From: an uncultured Ruminiclostridium sp.
Lineage (GTDB): Bacteria; Bacillota; Clostridia; Oscillospirales; Ruminococcaceae
Assembly (NCBI GenBank): GCA_947624435.1
Contig: CANQKE010000021.1
Coordinates: 1-43,879 of the forward strand
Reading direction: 5' to 3'
Length of the DNA: 43,879 nt
Below, in pieces: positions 22,540-30,701 of this stretch; within the stretch, counting starts at the first letter, position 1; each line of letters opens with the position of its first letter. The notes under the pieces were generated by a model. It did not search any database. It had not been told where the DNA came from and worked only from the letters and a program-made list of their open reading frames with translations. The position numbers and the translations under genes were made by a program.

Positions 22540-23943
22540 TCAGCTCTTCTCCGTTGCGGCAGGCTTTACCGCAGCTTTCGGCACATTGAATTTTACCTCG
22601 TTGCTCTTTACGGTTATATCACTGCCTATATACATTTCTACATACGCGGTATACTGCTCGGTGGAATAAAATGTCAGCGAATGTTCGGTATCGGTGCCCA
22701 TTTCCCCGCGGTACACCTCTTTGCCGCTTTTATTAAGCACTACAAGCTCGCTGCTTGAGTAAAGGAAATCCGCTTCCCAGTTAAAGTCCGCCGAGGCATT
22801 TTTTGTTTTAACGGTGAGCGTCGGCGGGTCATCCGGCATTTTCATTACATCGGGATTTCTGTACCAGCAGAACAATGCGAGATTATCTATATCCGCTCCG
22901 CACCAGTCCGGACAGAAGCTGTAATATTCCAGCGCCTGCTGACCGTCGTCCGCCTCGTTATGCGCGTACGCCTTAGCGCGTCCCTCTTTATCGGTGCCGT
23001 TATATATCAGAGTATGCACCATGCAGTTTTCCTTTGGGCAGTAAAACAGCATGATATCCCCCGGAAAAGCATAATCCGGCACTCTTATATAGCCCTCTTC
23101 ATCTCGCGATATCTCCACCGCAAAACCCAGCCCGGAGGCAAGCAGCTGATTATACAGCGGCGTTGCTCCTATATCGGTAAGCCCGTGTATTCCTCCCGCC
23201 GCTATGCACGCCTGACCGAACGCCGCACAGTGTCCCATGCCGCTGTCCCATTGATCCGCCGCATACGCCAGCGACTTGCGCGGGTCGTAATACTCGCAGG
23301 TCTTTTCGGTATTTGCGGGCGGCTTTTTCGGTATCGGCGCCGCCTCATATTTAGATGAAGTGGTGTTAAAGGTCACATAATATCCGTCGCTTAAAAAATC
23401 GGTATGTATATATTCGCCGTTCTCCAGCTTGTAATAGCCGGTATCGGTGACAGCTACCACCTTGAGCATTTGATTCGAGTAATAAGCGTTTACCGCAGCG
23501 GAGCCTATCTCCGCTCTTGCACGGCTGAAACAATAGGTATTCACATACAGCTCTTTATCAAGTGCGGTCTCTTTCCAGGGCTTGCTGTTATCCACCGCGG
23601 GGACCGATTGCGGCGCTGTCGAGGCCGGAGGAGCGTTAGTAACATCCGGTGTTGTCGCGGCAGTCGTTGCAGCGGTTGTCTGCGTTGTAGTCTGTGGCGT
23701 AGTAGCAGCGGTCGTTTTAACTGTAGTCTGTGTCGTGGTCTGCGTTGTGGTCTGAGCGGTAGTTTTCGGCGCTGTAGTATCCGCCGGAGTGGTAGTAACC
23801 GTTTCGACAGCGGTCGGAGCGGTCGAAGACGTACCGGCTTGTGAAGGTGCGTTCTGCGCCTTATTTACCGAACAGGACATCATGACAAGCGATATCATCA
23901 TCGCTAAGCCGCAAAGCAATATATATTTGACTGATGTTTTCAT
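22540..23943 (-). CDS. Thr-rich lipoprotein with SH3-like and papain-like (NlpC/P60 or amidase) domains
   Basis: The 467-residue protein has a lipoprotein signal peptide with lipobox VMMSC (Cys24) and a Thr-rich linker (about 38-112, many TTQTT units). An SH3b-like domain follows (130-190, ELYVNTYCFSRARAEIG...GYYKLENGEYI), then a papain-like domain with GHCAAFGQACIAAGG (Cys239) and MVHTLIYNG (His310). A C-terminal beta-sandwich (about 375-455) includes ADFNWEADFLY. The layout suggests a surface-anchored cell-wall hydrolase or amidase; the exact bond is not shown. It is about half identical to the next gene, 94 bp upstream, so they arose by duplication. It has its own promoter. Confidence 0.8.
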   Translation of the reverse strand: MKTSVKYILLCGLAMMISLVMMSCSVNKAQNAPSQAGTSSTAPTAVETVTTTPADTTAPKTTAQTTTQTTTQTTVKTTAATTPQTTTQTTAATTAATTPDVTNAPPASTAPQSVPAVDNSKPWKETALDKELYVNTYCFSRARAEIGSAAVNAYYSNQMLKVVAVTDTGYYKLENGEYIHTDFLSDGYYVTFNTTSSKYEAAPIPKKPPANTEKTCEYYDPRKSLAYAADQWDSGMGHCAAFGQACIAAGGIHGLTDIGATPLYNQLLASGLGFAVEISRDEEGYIRVPDYAFPGDIMLFYCPKENCMVHTLIYNGTDKEGRAKAYAHNEADDGQQALEYYSFCPDWCGADIDNLALFCWYRNPDVMKMPDDPPTLTVKTKNASADFNWEADFLYSSSELVVLNKSGKEVYRGEMGTDTEHSLTFYSTEQYTAYVEMYIGSDITVKSNEVKFNVPKAAVKPAATEKS

Positions 23944-23980
23944 TTATGCCCTCATGTATCTGCTTGATTTTAACAAACAC

Positions 23981-24009
23981 AGTATAGCACAATCAAAAAT
24001 CGCTGTCAA
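23981..24009 (-). promoter_or_regulatory. Promoter of the first lipoprotein gene
   Basis: Minus strand: TTGACA (24009-24004), 17-nt spacer, TATACT (23986-23981). Confidence 0.75.
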
Positions 24010-24037
24010 GCGTTGAAGAAAAAATTTTGTCAGAAAT

Positions 24038-25450
24038 TTACTGCACCTCTTCGGGCTTGTTATTCGCCATAGGAAGCCGGAATTTTACCTCGTTGCTTTT
24101 CACCGTGATATCGCCGATATAAGTTTCTATGTAAGCGGTGTATTCCTCATCGGAATAAAATTTCAGCGAATGTGACGCGCTGTTTTTCATGCTGCGGCGG
24201 TAGACCTCGTCACCGTCTTCGTCTGTAACCACCAGCGCGCTGTCGTTATACAGATAGTCGGCAGTCCAGCTGAAATCGGCGGTATCTTTGCTAAGCTCTA
24301 CCGAAAGCACCGGCAGGCTGTCCGGTTTTTCCTTATTTATGGGGTTGCGGTAAAAGCAGAACAGCGCCGCGGTCTTTATCTCGGTGCCGCAGTCGTCGGG
24401 ACAGGTCATGCTGTAGTTCAGCGCACCCTGTCCGTTGTTGGCGGGATTATGGGAATACGCCTGCACCAGTCCGTCCTCGGTGCTGCCGTTATATACTACG
24501 GCGTGTATCATTCGTTTATCGGTCGGGCAATAGAAAAATATTATATCTCCGGGAAAGGCGTAATCCTGTGCGTTAAGATGTCCGTCCTTATCCCGCGTGA
24601 GCTGCACCGCATAGCCCAATCCCGACGCCATAAGCTGATTATAAAGCGTGGTAGCGCCGATGTCGCTGAGTCCATATATTCCTCCCGCCTCAAGGCATTT
24701 TTCGGCAAACGCCGCGCAGTGTCCTATGCCGTTGTTCCAATTGCTGCGTGCATACGCTATCGCCTTGGCGGGATCGTAAAAGTCGCTTGATTTATCGGTG
24801 CTTGCAGGCGGCTTTTTCGGTATCGCCACCGCGTCGCTCTGCGAGGTAGAGGTGGAAAACGCCACCGTCTTGCCGGGACACAAAAATTCCTTTGCTAAAT
24901 ATCCGCCGCTTTTCAGCCGGTAAAAGCCGTTGTCGGTGGACGCCGTTATATCGACCTTTTCATTCAGCTTAAAGCGCCGCACCACGGAGGAGCTTTCGTC
25001 CGCCTTGATATGCGCGGCACAGCTTTTATTTACGTACATCTCCGCCGTGTACGCGGTTTCCTTTACCGGGCGGCTTTCCTGCGTCTGAGCCGCGGTAACG
25101 GCGGTAGTCTCCGGCTTTTTAGTTTCGGGCGGAACCGCTGACGGCTTGACTGTATCATTAGACGCGTATGACCTTGCGGGAGTGGTCTGCGCTGTAGTAT
25201 TAACAGTCGTCGCCGCAGTCGTGGTCGTCTGTGCGGTGGTCTGAGTTGTGGTCTGCGTAGTGGTATACGCCGTAGTTTCGGCTGAAGATCCCGGCTCGCT
25301 GCTTTCCAATTCGGAAATCGGCGCGGTACTTTCGTTTGACGCGGTGTTACTAAAAGCGGAATTAAAATTTCCCGCCGCACAGGACATCATCAGCAGCGAT
25401 ATTCCCGCCGCTGTGACAATAAGCAAAATATTGTGAATGTTTAGTTTCAT
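24038..25450 (-). CDS. Paralogous Thr-rich lipoprotein with SH3-like and papain-like domains
   Basis: From the ATG at 25450 the protein has 470 residues. The lipobox is LLMMSC (Cys24), followed by a Thr/Ser-rich linker, an SH3-like domain (MYVNKSCAAHIKADESSSVV, GFYRLKSGGYLAKEFL), and the papain-like domain with GHCAAFAEKCLEAGG and MIHAVVYNG. The C-terminal sandwich includes ADFSWTADYLY and ends like its paralog (DITVKSNEVKF). It is probably exported and anchored by lipid, acting on the cell wall. The start is chosen because AGGA lies 6 nt upstream; the frame could also begin at 25462. The two paralogs have separate promoters, hinting at different expression. Confidence 0.8.
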   Translation of the reverse strand: MKLNIHNILLIVTAAGISLLMMSCAAGNFNSAFSNTASNESTAPISELESSEPGSSAETTAYTTTQTTTQTTAQTTTTAATTVNTTAQTTPARSYASNDTVKPSAVPPETKKPETTAVTAAQTQESRPVKETAYTAEMYVNKSCAAHIKADESSSVVRRFKLNEKVDITASTDNGFYRLKSGGYLAKEFLCPGKTVAFSTSTSQSDAVAIPKKPPASTDKSSDFYDPAKAIAYARSNWNNGIGHCAAFAEKCLEAGGIYGLSDIGATTLYNQLMASGLGYAVQLTRDKDGHLNAQDYAFPGDIIFFYCPTDKRMIHAVVYNGSTEDGLVQAYSHNPANNGQGALNYSMTCPDDCGTEIKTAALFCFYRNPINKEKPDSLPVLSVELSKDTADFSWTADYLYNDSALVVTDEDGDEVYRRSMKNSASHSLKFYSDEEYTAYIETYIGDITVKSNEVKFRLPMANNKPEEVQ

Positions 25451-25486
25451 TTTGTTCCTCATGATAGACTTTACTTTACATTCACA

Positions 25487-25515
25487 ATACTACCATATTC
25501 GACAAAGTTTGTCAA
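25487..25515 (-). promoter_or_regulatory. Promoter of the second lipoprotein gene
   Basis: Minus strand: TTGACA (25515-25510), 17-nt spacer, TAGTAT (25492-25487). Confidence 0.68.
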
Positions 25516-25584
25516 TAAAAGCTCTTCGGCTCACGCAAAAATTTATTTCGGAAATTTGTCGATAATAAAAATTTCCGGCGATAT

Positions 25585-26250
25585 TTAGTATTCGTTCAGC
25601 TTTTCCTGCGCGGCGAGTAGCAGTTTATACACCGGAAGTATCATCTTAAAGTCGTCGGCTATCCGGCGGTGCAGCTGCTTATCGAAAATTATCCCGCCGT
25701 CATCGGTGGAATATGACAGGAAGATATTCCTGCGCTCCAGCCAGTCGCGCTTTTCGTCGGACTGTTCGGGATAGCGCGAACGTTTGAATTTGTCGCCGTA
25801 CAGTGTAAATATCTTTTGCTTTTTATAAGCGGATAACGCCTTTTCAGCGATAGGTTCGTCGTTTATTATCATATCCCGCATAGCCTGCATTGCCGCTGTC
25901 GGAGCGGCATAATAGCCGCAGCCGTATTCCAGCTTTCCCCTGCCTATAACTATATAGTACGTCGGGGAAACGTCATTGCCTACACAGCGGGAAAAATTGT
26001 ACCATACCTCTTCGCGGAAAATGCTGTAGTGAGAATACCGCGCGTCTTTATAGATGCGGGATATTTTCTTAGGCTCGCAGATGATAGAACCGTCTATCTT
26101 CGCCATCGCCTCCTGCATATTCAGCAGCAGCTCGCCGAACGGGCGCAGCACATATTCCCTGTATTCCTCCTTGTGGGCGTTGAACCACGCCTTATCATCA
26201 TGCAAACGATTTTCAAACAGAAAATCCAAAGTCTTTTGTGAAAAGCTCAT
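25585..26250 (-). CDS. DUF2461 (TIGR02453) family protein
   Basis: The 221-residue protein matches the DUF2461 family: LDFLFENRLHDDKAWFNAHK at the start, then ISRIYKDARYSHYSIFREEV with the conserved R-D-x-R-x-x-x region, and YYIVIGRGKLEYGCGYY. The function of the family is unknown. Its promoter is the left copy of the 35-bp direct repeat (26346-26380), the same sequence that drives cas3 at the other side of the CRISPR locus. GAAAAGGAGAGAGC precedes the ATG. Confidence 0.85.
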   Translation of the reverse strand: MSFSQKTLDFLFENRLHDDKAWFNAHKEEYREYVLRPFGELLLNMQEAMAKIDGSIICEPKKISRIYKDARYSHYSIFREEVWYNFSRCVGNDVSPTYYIVIGRGKLEYGCGYYAAPTAAMQAMRDMIINDEPIAEKALSAYKKQKIFTLYGDKFKRSRYPEQSDEKRDWLERRNIFLSYSTDDGGIIFDKQLHRRIADDFKMILPVYKLLLAAQEKLNEY

Positions 26251-26345
26251 GCTCTCTCCTTTTCAATACGGCTTACGCCGGCAGTAAATGTCTGTTCTTC
26301 TCAAATCTTGCTAAAGTTCGCAGCCAAAGCAAAAGTTGATATAGT

Positions 26346-26380
26346 AATTATAGCATAATATCGGCGGGTTGTCCAGATTT
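26346..26380 (-). repeat. Left copy of the 35-bp direct repeat bracketing the CRISPR-Cas locus; also a promoter
   Basis: Positions 26346-26375 are identical to 39604-39633 (30 of 30), and 34 of 35 match over the full copies. Both are in the same orientation. Read leftward the copy contains CTGGAC (-35, 26376-26371), an 18-nt spacer and TATAAT (-10, 26352-26347), so it would drive DUF2461. Confidence 0.85.
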
Positions 26381-26398
26381 GAAATTTTTTGAAAAAAG

Positions 26399-26430
26399 CC
26401 ATCTCTGTACTTTCTATGGTACAGAGATGG
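26399..26430 (-). terminator. Strong hairpin with T-tract at the left border of the CRISPR-Cas locus
   Basis: CCATCTCTGTAC (26399-26410) pairs perfectly with GTACAGAGATGG (26419-26430). Read leftward it is followed by CTTTTTTC. No leftward gene feeds into it now, yet the right border has the same order of terminator and then repeat-promoter (39649-39680, 39604-39638). The rest of 26251-26559 shows nothing else. Confidence 0.65.
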
Positions 26431-26559
26431 TGGTAAAATTAAAATAAAGCAAAATACAGCGGCTTTGATCGGATGTAAAAGAACGGATACCGCTTATCGT
26501 GCGAGTTATTTTATGAAAATTTAACAAATATTTTTGTTCTGAATTGTGATAATATGCAA

Positions 26560-26589
26560 TTGACAAAAATATGTAAGTTAAGTTATATT
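26560..26589 (+). promoter_or_regulatory. Promoter of the cas5c-cas2 operon
   Basis: TTGACA (26560-26565) and a -10 of TATATT (26584-26589) with an 18-nt spacer, 21 nt before the cas5c ATG. Confidence 0.6.
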
Positions 26590-26610
26590 AAAAATAAAGG
26601 AGATGATCAC

Positions 26611-27330
26611 ATGAGCTATGGGTTCAACATAATGATCGAGGGCGATTATGCGCTGTTTACGCGTCCGGATTGTAAAACAGAAAAGGTCAGCTTTGATGTG
26701 CCTACCGTTTCCGCAATGGAAGGGCTTGTAAAATCTGTATACTGGAAGCCCGCAGTAAGGGTTGTCATTGACCGGATCATCGTTTTCAATCCCATCAAGT
26801 TTACAAACATAAGGAAAAATGAAGTGAAGAGCAAGATCCCGATTTCTGCCGTAAAAAAACAGATGAAAGGCGGCAAACCGACCGTGATATATACGTCTGA
26901 GGATTACACCCAGCGTTCACAAATGCTGCTTAAAGATGTGAAGTACGGCTTATCGTTCCACCTTGAGTTGACCGGTATCAAGTCGGAAAACGACGACGAA
27001 AGCGAGGAAAAGCACTATAATATCATGCTTCGCCGTCTTAAAAAGGGGCAATGTTTCAGACAGCCTTGTTTAGGATGCCGTGAATTTTCGGTCAGGCGTA
27101 TCGAGCTTGTAGACGATTTTGACCTGTCGCAGGTGGACGGATCGCTTAAAGGCGATATTGATCTCGGTTTTATGCTGTACGGATTGAAATTTGCGGATAA
27201 CGGGATCCCGGTAAACGGCAACTGGGACGAGCCTGTCTTTTCCGATAAGGCGGACGCTTTATACTACCGTCCGCACATGGTAAACGGTGTGATAGACGTC
27301 CAAAAATACAAGGGAGGGATCGTATGCTGA
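26611..27330 (+). CDS. cas5c: Cas5c (Cas5d), pre-crRNA endoribonuclease and Cascade subunit
   Basis: The 239-residue protein is a RAMP-fold Cas5 of the I-C type. It starts SYGFNIMIEGDYALFTRPDC and continues with VPTVSAMEGLVKSVYWKPA and the Cys/Gly-rich RQPCLGCREFSVRRIEL. In I-C systems Cas5c replaces Cas6: it cuts the repeat and holds the 5' handle of the crRNA. AAAGGAGATGATC before the ATG at 26611 sets the start; an ATG at 26554 would precede the promoter's -35. The end overlaps cas8c by 7 nt. Confidence 0.95.
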   Translation: MSYGFNIMIEGDYALFTRPDCKTEKVSFDVPTVSAMEGLVKSVYWKPAVRVVIDRIIVFNPIKFTNIRKNEVKSKIPISAVKKQMKGGKPTVIYTSEDYTQRSQMLLKDVKYGLSFHLELTGIKSENDDESEEKHYNIMLRRLKKGQCFRQPCLGCREFSVRRIELVDDFDLSQVDGSLKGDIDLGFMLYGLKFADNGIPVNGNWDEPVFSDKADALYYRPHMVNGVIDVQKYKGGIVC

Positions 27331-29171
27331 TAAATGCATTATGCGAGTATGCTGATCTTAAAGAGAAAAACGACTCAACGCCGAAAGGCTGGGCAAAGCA
27401 GGCCGTACATTACTGCATAGTCCTTTCTCCCGACGGCAAAATAGAAAGCATAACTGATCTGAGGATCGCATACGAGGTACACGATAAAAAAGGCAAAACG
27501 AAAACCGTTTTCAAGCCGAAAGAAATATTATTTCCAAAACGAATCCAAAAGACTACAACAGATCCAAAATATATCGATCATCGACCGCTTTATATTTTCG
27601 GGCTTAATTTCGATAAGGCAAGCGGTAAATTTACTCCCGATGATAAAACCGACAAAGCTCGAAAATCCCATCAGGCGTTTGTAAAGCATGAGGATAAGTT
27701 TACAGACGGGCTTGATTCGCCGATGTGCAAGGCTTACAGAAGCTTCTTTGAAAATTGGGTACCGGAGAACGAAACTGAAAACCCCGAACTTATGAAAATA
27801 GGAAGCAATTACAGCGAGTCAAAATTTGTGTTTGCTCTGGGAGAAAGCGACAATTTTATCAATGACGATCCGCAGCTTAAGGAAAGATACGATAGTATCG
27901 CTAAATCCGCAAAGCAAGACAGCAATACGAATACGGCGGTATGCGGCATTTTAGGGGAAAGGCTGCCTATAGCAAGATTACATGATACGGTAAATCTTCC
28001 TTATGGAAAGCCGGCGAACAGCGGTCGACTGGTAAGCATGAACGAAAAATCCTCTGAATCTTACGGAAAAAAGCAGTCCTATAACAGCAACGTTTCCGAG
28101 CTTGCCATGAAAAAATACACCTCGATGCTTAAATTTCTTCTGAAGGACAAGGATCACCATATACTTATCGACAAGATGACGGTGATATTCTTTGCGATGA
28201 AGGAAAACGATTCAGCCGAATGTAAATTCATGTCAATGCTGATCGGCGGCGTTAATGACGAATCCTCTGTTGACGCGACTACGGAAAATGATATTATTGC
28301 CGCAGGAAAGCATATAAAATCCGGCATAGCTCCCGACATTTCCAAATATGAAAATATCGATGAAAACGTAACGTTTTATATTGCGGGATTTACTCCGAAC
28401 GGTCCGCGTATCTGCCAGAAATTTATTTATAAGAACAGCTTCGGAAGCATTGTAAAAAATATGCGCAGGCATCAGGAGGATCTTCGTATAAAGCAAGACC
28501 CGAAGCGCCAAATATATTTCAACAGCATAAAACGGGAGCTTGTCCCGCCTAAAAAGGGCGGAAAGCAAAACTCCGACAGCCGCGATATACCGCCTCCGCT
28601 TATGGCGGGAATAATGCTCGCCGCTTTCAACGGTACGAAATATCCCGACGGTATGCTTGCGACGGTCATCGAAAGAATCAAGGTAGACAGCGACGACGAT
28701 AAAAATCATTTTATCAAGCTCAATGACACAAGGGCGGGCATTATAAAAGCCTGTCTTAACCGTAAACATAAGAGGGAGGTGATAACCATGTCTTGGAATA
28801 CCGAAAATAAAAATCCCGCGTATCTTTGCGGCGGACTCTTTGCGGTCTATGAAAAGATACAGCGTGATTGTGTGAAAGGCGATCTTAATACCACCATCAA
28901 GGACGCGTATTTTTCAGCCGCTTGTTCCAGACCGATCAGCGTATTTCCAAAGCTCGCAAAGCTTTCGGTTTATCACATGAGAAAGCTCGACGAGAAAGCG
29001 AACATATATTATTCCAAGCTTCTCCAGGAGCTTACGGACGGATTGGACGGCGCTTACCCGAAAACGCTAAGTCTTGATGACCAGGGCTGCTTTATCGTGG
29101 GCTATTACCAGATGAACAGCAAGCTTTATACTTCAAACAAAACAGATAAAAAGGAGGATCAAAATGGATAA
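27324..29171 (+). CDS. cas8c: Cas8c (Csd1), large subunit of the type I-C effector
   Basis: The 615-residue protein has the Csd1 pattern: MLINALCEYADL start, IESITDLR, PEILFPKR-like segment (KPKEILFPKR), and a C-terminal helical region YLCGGLFAVYEKIQRD...YFSAACSRPISVFPKLAKL. It recognises the PAM and recruits Cas3. Its last 127 codons contain a separate start (28788) that yields Cas11c. Both ends overlap neighbours (7 nt with cas5c, 8 nt with cas7), so the four genes are coupled in translation. Confidence 0.96.
   Translation: MLINALCEYADLKEKNDSTPKGWAKQAVHYCIVLSPDGKIESITDLRIAYEVHDKKGKTKTVFKPKEILFPKRIQKTTTDPKYIDHRPLYIFGLNFDKASGKFTPDDKTDKARKSHQAFVKHEDKFTDGLDSPMCKAYRSFFENWVPENETENPELMKIGSNYSESKFVFALGESDNFINDDPQLKERYDSIAKSAKQDSNTNTAVCGILGERLPIARLHDTVNLPYGKPANSGRLVSMNEKSSESYGKKQSYNSNVSELAMKKYTSMLKFLLKDKDHHILIDKMTVIFFAMKENDSAECKFMSMLIGGVNDESSVDATTENDIIAAGKHIKSGIAPDISKYENIDENVTFYIAGFTPNGPRICQKFIYKNSFGSIVKNMRRHQEDLRIKQDPKRQIYFNSIKRELVPPKKGGKQNSDSRDIPPPLMAGIMLAAFNGTKYPDGMLATVIERIKVDSDDDKNHFIKLNDTRAGIIKACLNRKHKREVITMSWNTENKNPAYLCGGLFAVYEKIQRDCVKGDLNTTIKDAYFSAACSRPISVFPKLAKLSVYHMRKLDEKANIYYSKLLQELTDGLDGAYPKTLSLDDQGCFIVGYYQMNSKLYTSNKTDKKEDQNG
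28788..29171 (+). CDS. cas11c: Cas11c, small subunit made from an internal start within cas8c
   Basis: Inside cas8c, in the same frame, GGGAGGTGAT (28774-28783) is followed by ATG at 28788. This is a near-perfect anti-Shine-Dalgarno match in the middle of a coding region. The product would have 127 residues (MSWNTENKNPAYLCGGLFAV...). In characterised I-C systems an internal start at this point of cas8c makes the Cas11 small subunits of the effector, so this fits established knowledge and the sequence shows the signal directly. Confidence 0.88.
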   Translation: MSWNTENKNPAYLCGGLFAVYEKIQRDCVKGDLNTTIKDAYFSAACSRPISVFPKLAKLSVYHMRKLDEKANIYYSKLLQELTDGLDGAYPKTLSLDDQGCFIVGYYQMNSKLYTSNKTDKKEDQNG

Positions 29172-30030
29172 TGCAATCAAAAACAGGTACGAATTTGTAA
29201 TGTTCTTCGATGTGGAGAACGGAAACCCGAACGGAGACCCGGACGCAGGCAACGCGCCGAGGACAGACCCCGAAACCTCGATAGGAATAGTGACCGACGT
29301 CTGCCTTAAACGTAAGATAAGAAATTTTGTCGAGCTTTACAAGGAGGGAGAACCCGGATATAATATCCTTGTCAAGACCGATCGTTCACTCAACTCCAAA
29401 TTTACGCAGGCATACGACGAATGCAGGCTTGCCAAAGGAAATAAGGGCAAAAACCAGGACGATGTAAAGACAGCGCGTGATTACATGTGCGAAAATTATT
29501 ACGACGTACGTACTTTCGGCGCGGTAATGAGCACCGGCGACGACCCGTGCGGAATAGTGTGCGGCCCTGTGCAGTTAAACTTTGCAAAGAGCCTTGATCC
29601 GGTATATGTTCAGGAGCTTTCGATAACACGTCAGGCGGTCACCACCGATAAGGATTTCAACGAAAAAAAGAAAACCGAGATGGGCAGAAAAAGTCTGATA
29701 TCCTACGGACTTTACCGTGAGGAAGGGTACATATCCGCCGCTCTTGCACAGAAAGTCACCGGTTTTTCCGAGGATGACCTTGAACTGCTCTGGACGGCAA
29801 TAATAAATATGTTTGAAAACGACAGAAGCGCGGCAAGAGGAAAAATGTGCCTTAGAAAGCTGTATGTTTTCAAGCACGATTCCATTCTCGGAAACGCACA
29901 TGCACAAAATTTGTTTGATAAGATAACCGTCGAAAATATCAGCGGTTCGGTTCCGAGAAAATTCAGCGACTATAAAATAACGGTAGACCGCGAAATGCCG
30001 GCGGGAGTCGAGCTTATCGAGAAGATATGA
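29164..30030 (+). CDS. cas7: Cas7c (Csd2), backbone subunit of the effector
   Basis: The 288-residue protein is a Cas7 RAMP: NRYEFVMFFDVENGNPNGDP at the start, with the NGDPD loop, TDVCLKRKIRNFV, DVRTFGAVMS, GPVQLNFAKSLDPV and SLISYGLYREEGYISA. Several copies coat the crRNA spacer. Its start overlaps the cas8c stop by 8 nt and its stop overlaps the cas4 start (ATGA). Confidence 0.97.
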   Translation: MDNAIKNRYEFVMFFDVENGNPNGDPDAGNAPRTDPETSIGIVTDVCLKRKIRNFVELYKEGEPGYNILVKTDRSLNSKFTQAYDECRLAKGNKGKNQDDVKTARDYMCENYYDVRTFGAVMSTGDDPCGIVCGPVQLNFAKSLDPVYVQELSITRQAVTTDKDFNEKKKTEMGRKSLISYGLYREEGYISAALAQKVTGFSEDDLELLWTAIINMFENDRSAARGKMCLRKLYVFKHDSILGNAHAQNLFDKITVENISGSVPRKFSDYKITVDREMPAGVELIEKI

Positions 30031-30701
30031 GCGATACTTCCGTCAATATCAGAAATATCCAGCATTTCATGTATTGTCCGAGGAGATATTCGCTGCTTGA
30101 GCTGAACGACGATTGGTCGGAAAACTATTTCGTCATTAAGGCAAATCTGCTGCACGAGCACGTTCACAACGGTACGCATGATTTTTCAAGCAGCGAAAAG
30201 CTCGTGCGGAGCAATATGACCGTATACAATGATTCGCCGGAATACGACCTGTTCGGAGTTGTCGACTGTGTCGAATTTGTCAGAGATAATTCCGGTATCA
30301 AAATAGAAGGAACCGACGGGACCTTTCGGGTGAGGATAATCGAATACAAGCCCAAAGCGCCGAAAGGCGGCGGCTTTAACGAAACCGATGCGATACAAGT
30401 GTTTGCTCAGAAAATTTGTGCGGACAGCATATGGGGATGTGACAGTGAAGCATATCTGTATTATTCCGATATACGCAAAAGGATAAAGCTGCCGTTTGAT
30501 ACGGAATATCAAAAATACAACGAGCTTTTGAAGAATATTCTTTGTGAGATAAGAAAGATCCGGGAAGAAAAGGTTATCGTTCCCAGAGCAAAATTGCAAA
30601 AATGTTCGGGCTGTTCAATGTCGGACGTTTGTTTTCCTAAGGTAAAAAAATACAATGTAAAAGATACCGTAATGAGTCAGAAAGGAGAGTGCGGCGAATG
30701 A
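30027..30701 (+). CDS. cas4: Cas4, iron-sulfur nuclease for spacer acquisition
   Basis: The 224-residue protein has the RecB-like nuclease core and cluster ligands: FMYCPRRY (Cys17), GVVDCVEF (catalytic Asp), RIIEYKPK (E-x-K motif) and a C-terminal KCSGCSMSDVCFP holding three Cys. With Cas1 and Cas2 it selects and trims prespacers with the right PAM. ATGA overlap with cas7 upstream and with cas1 downstream. Confidence 0.97.
   Translation: MSDTSVNIRNIQHFMYCPRRYSLLELNDDWSENYFVIKANLLHEHVHNGTHDFSSSEKLVRSNMTVYNDSPEYDLFGVVDCVEFVRDNSGIKIEGTDGTFRVRIIEYKPKAPKGGGFNETDAIQVFAQKICADSIWGCDSEAYLYYSDIRKRIKLPFDTEYQKYNELLKNILCEIRKIREEKVIVPRAKLQKCSGCSMSDVCFPKVKKYNVKDTVMSQKGECGE

Noticed and set aside
26431-26559. 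tracrRNA or other RNA upstream of cas5c
   Set aside because: No anti-repeat complementary to the CRISPR repeat; type I-C does not use one.
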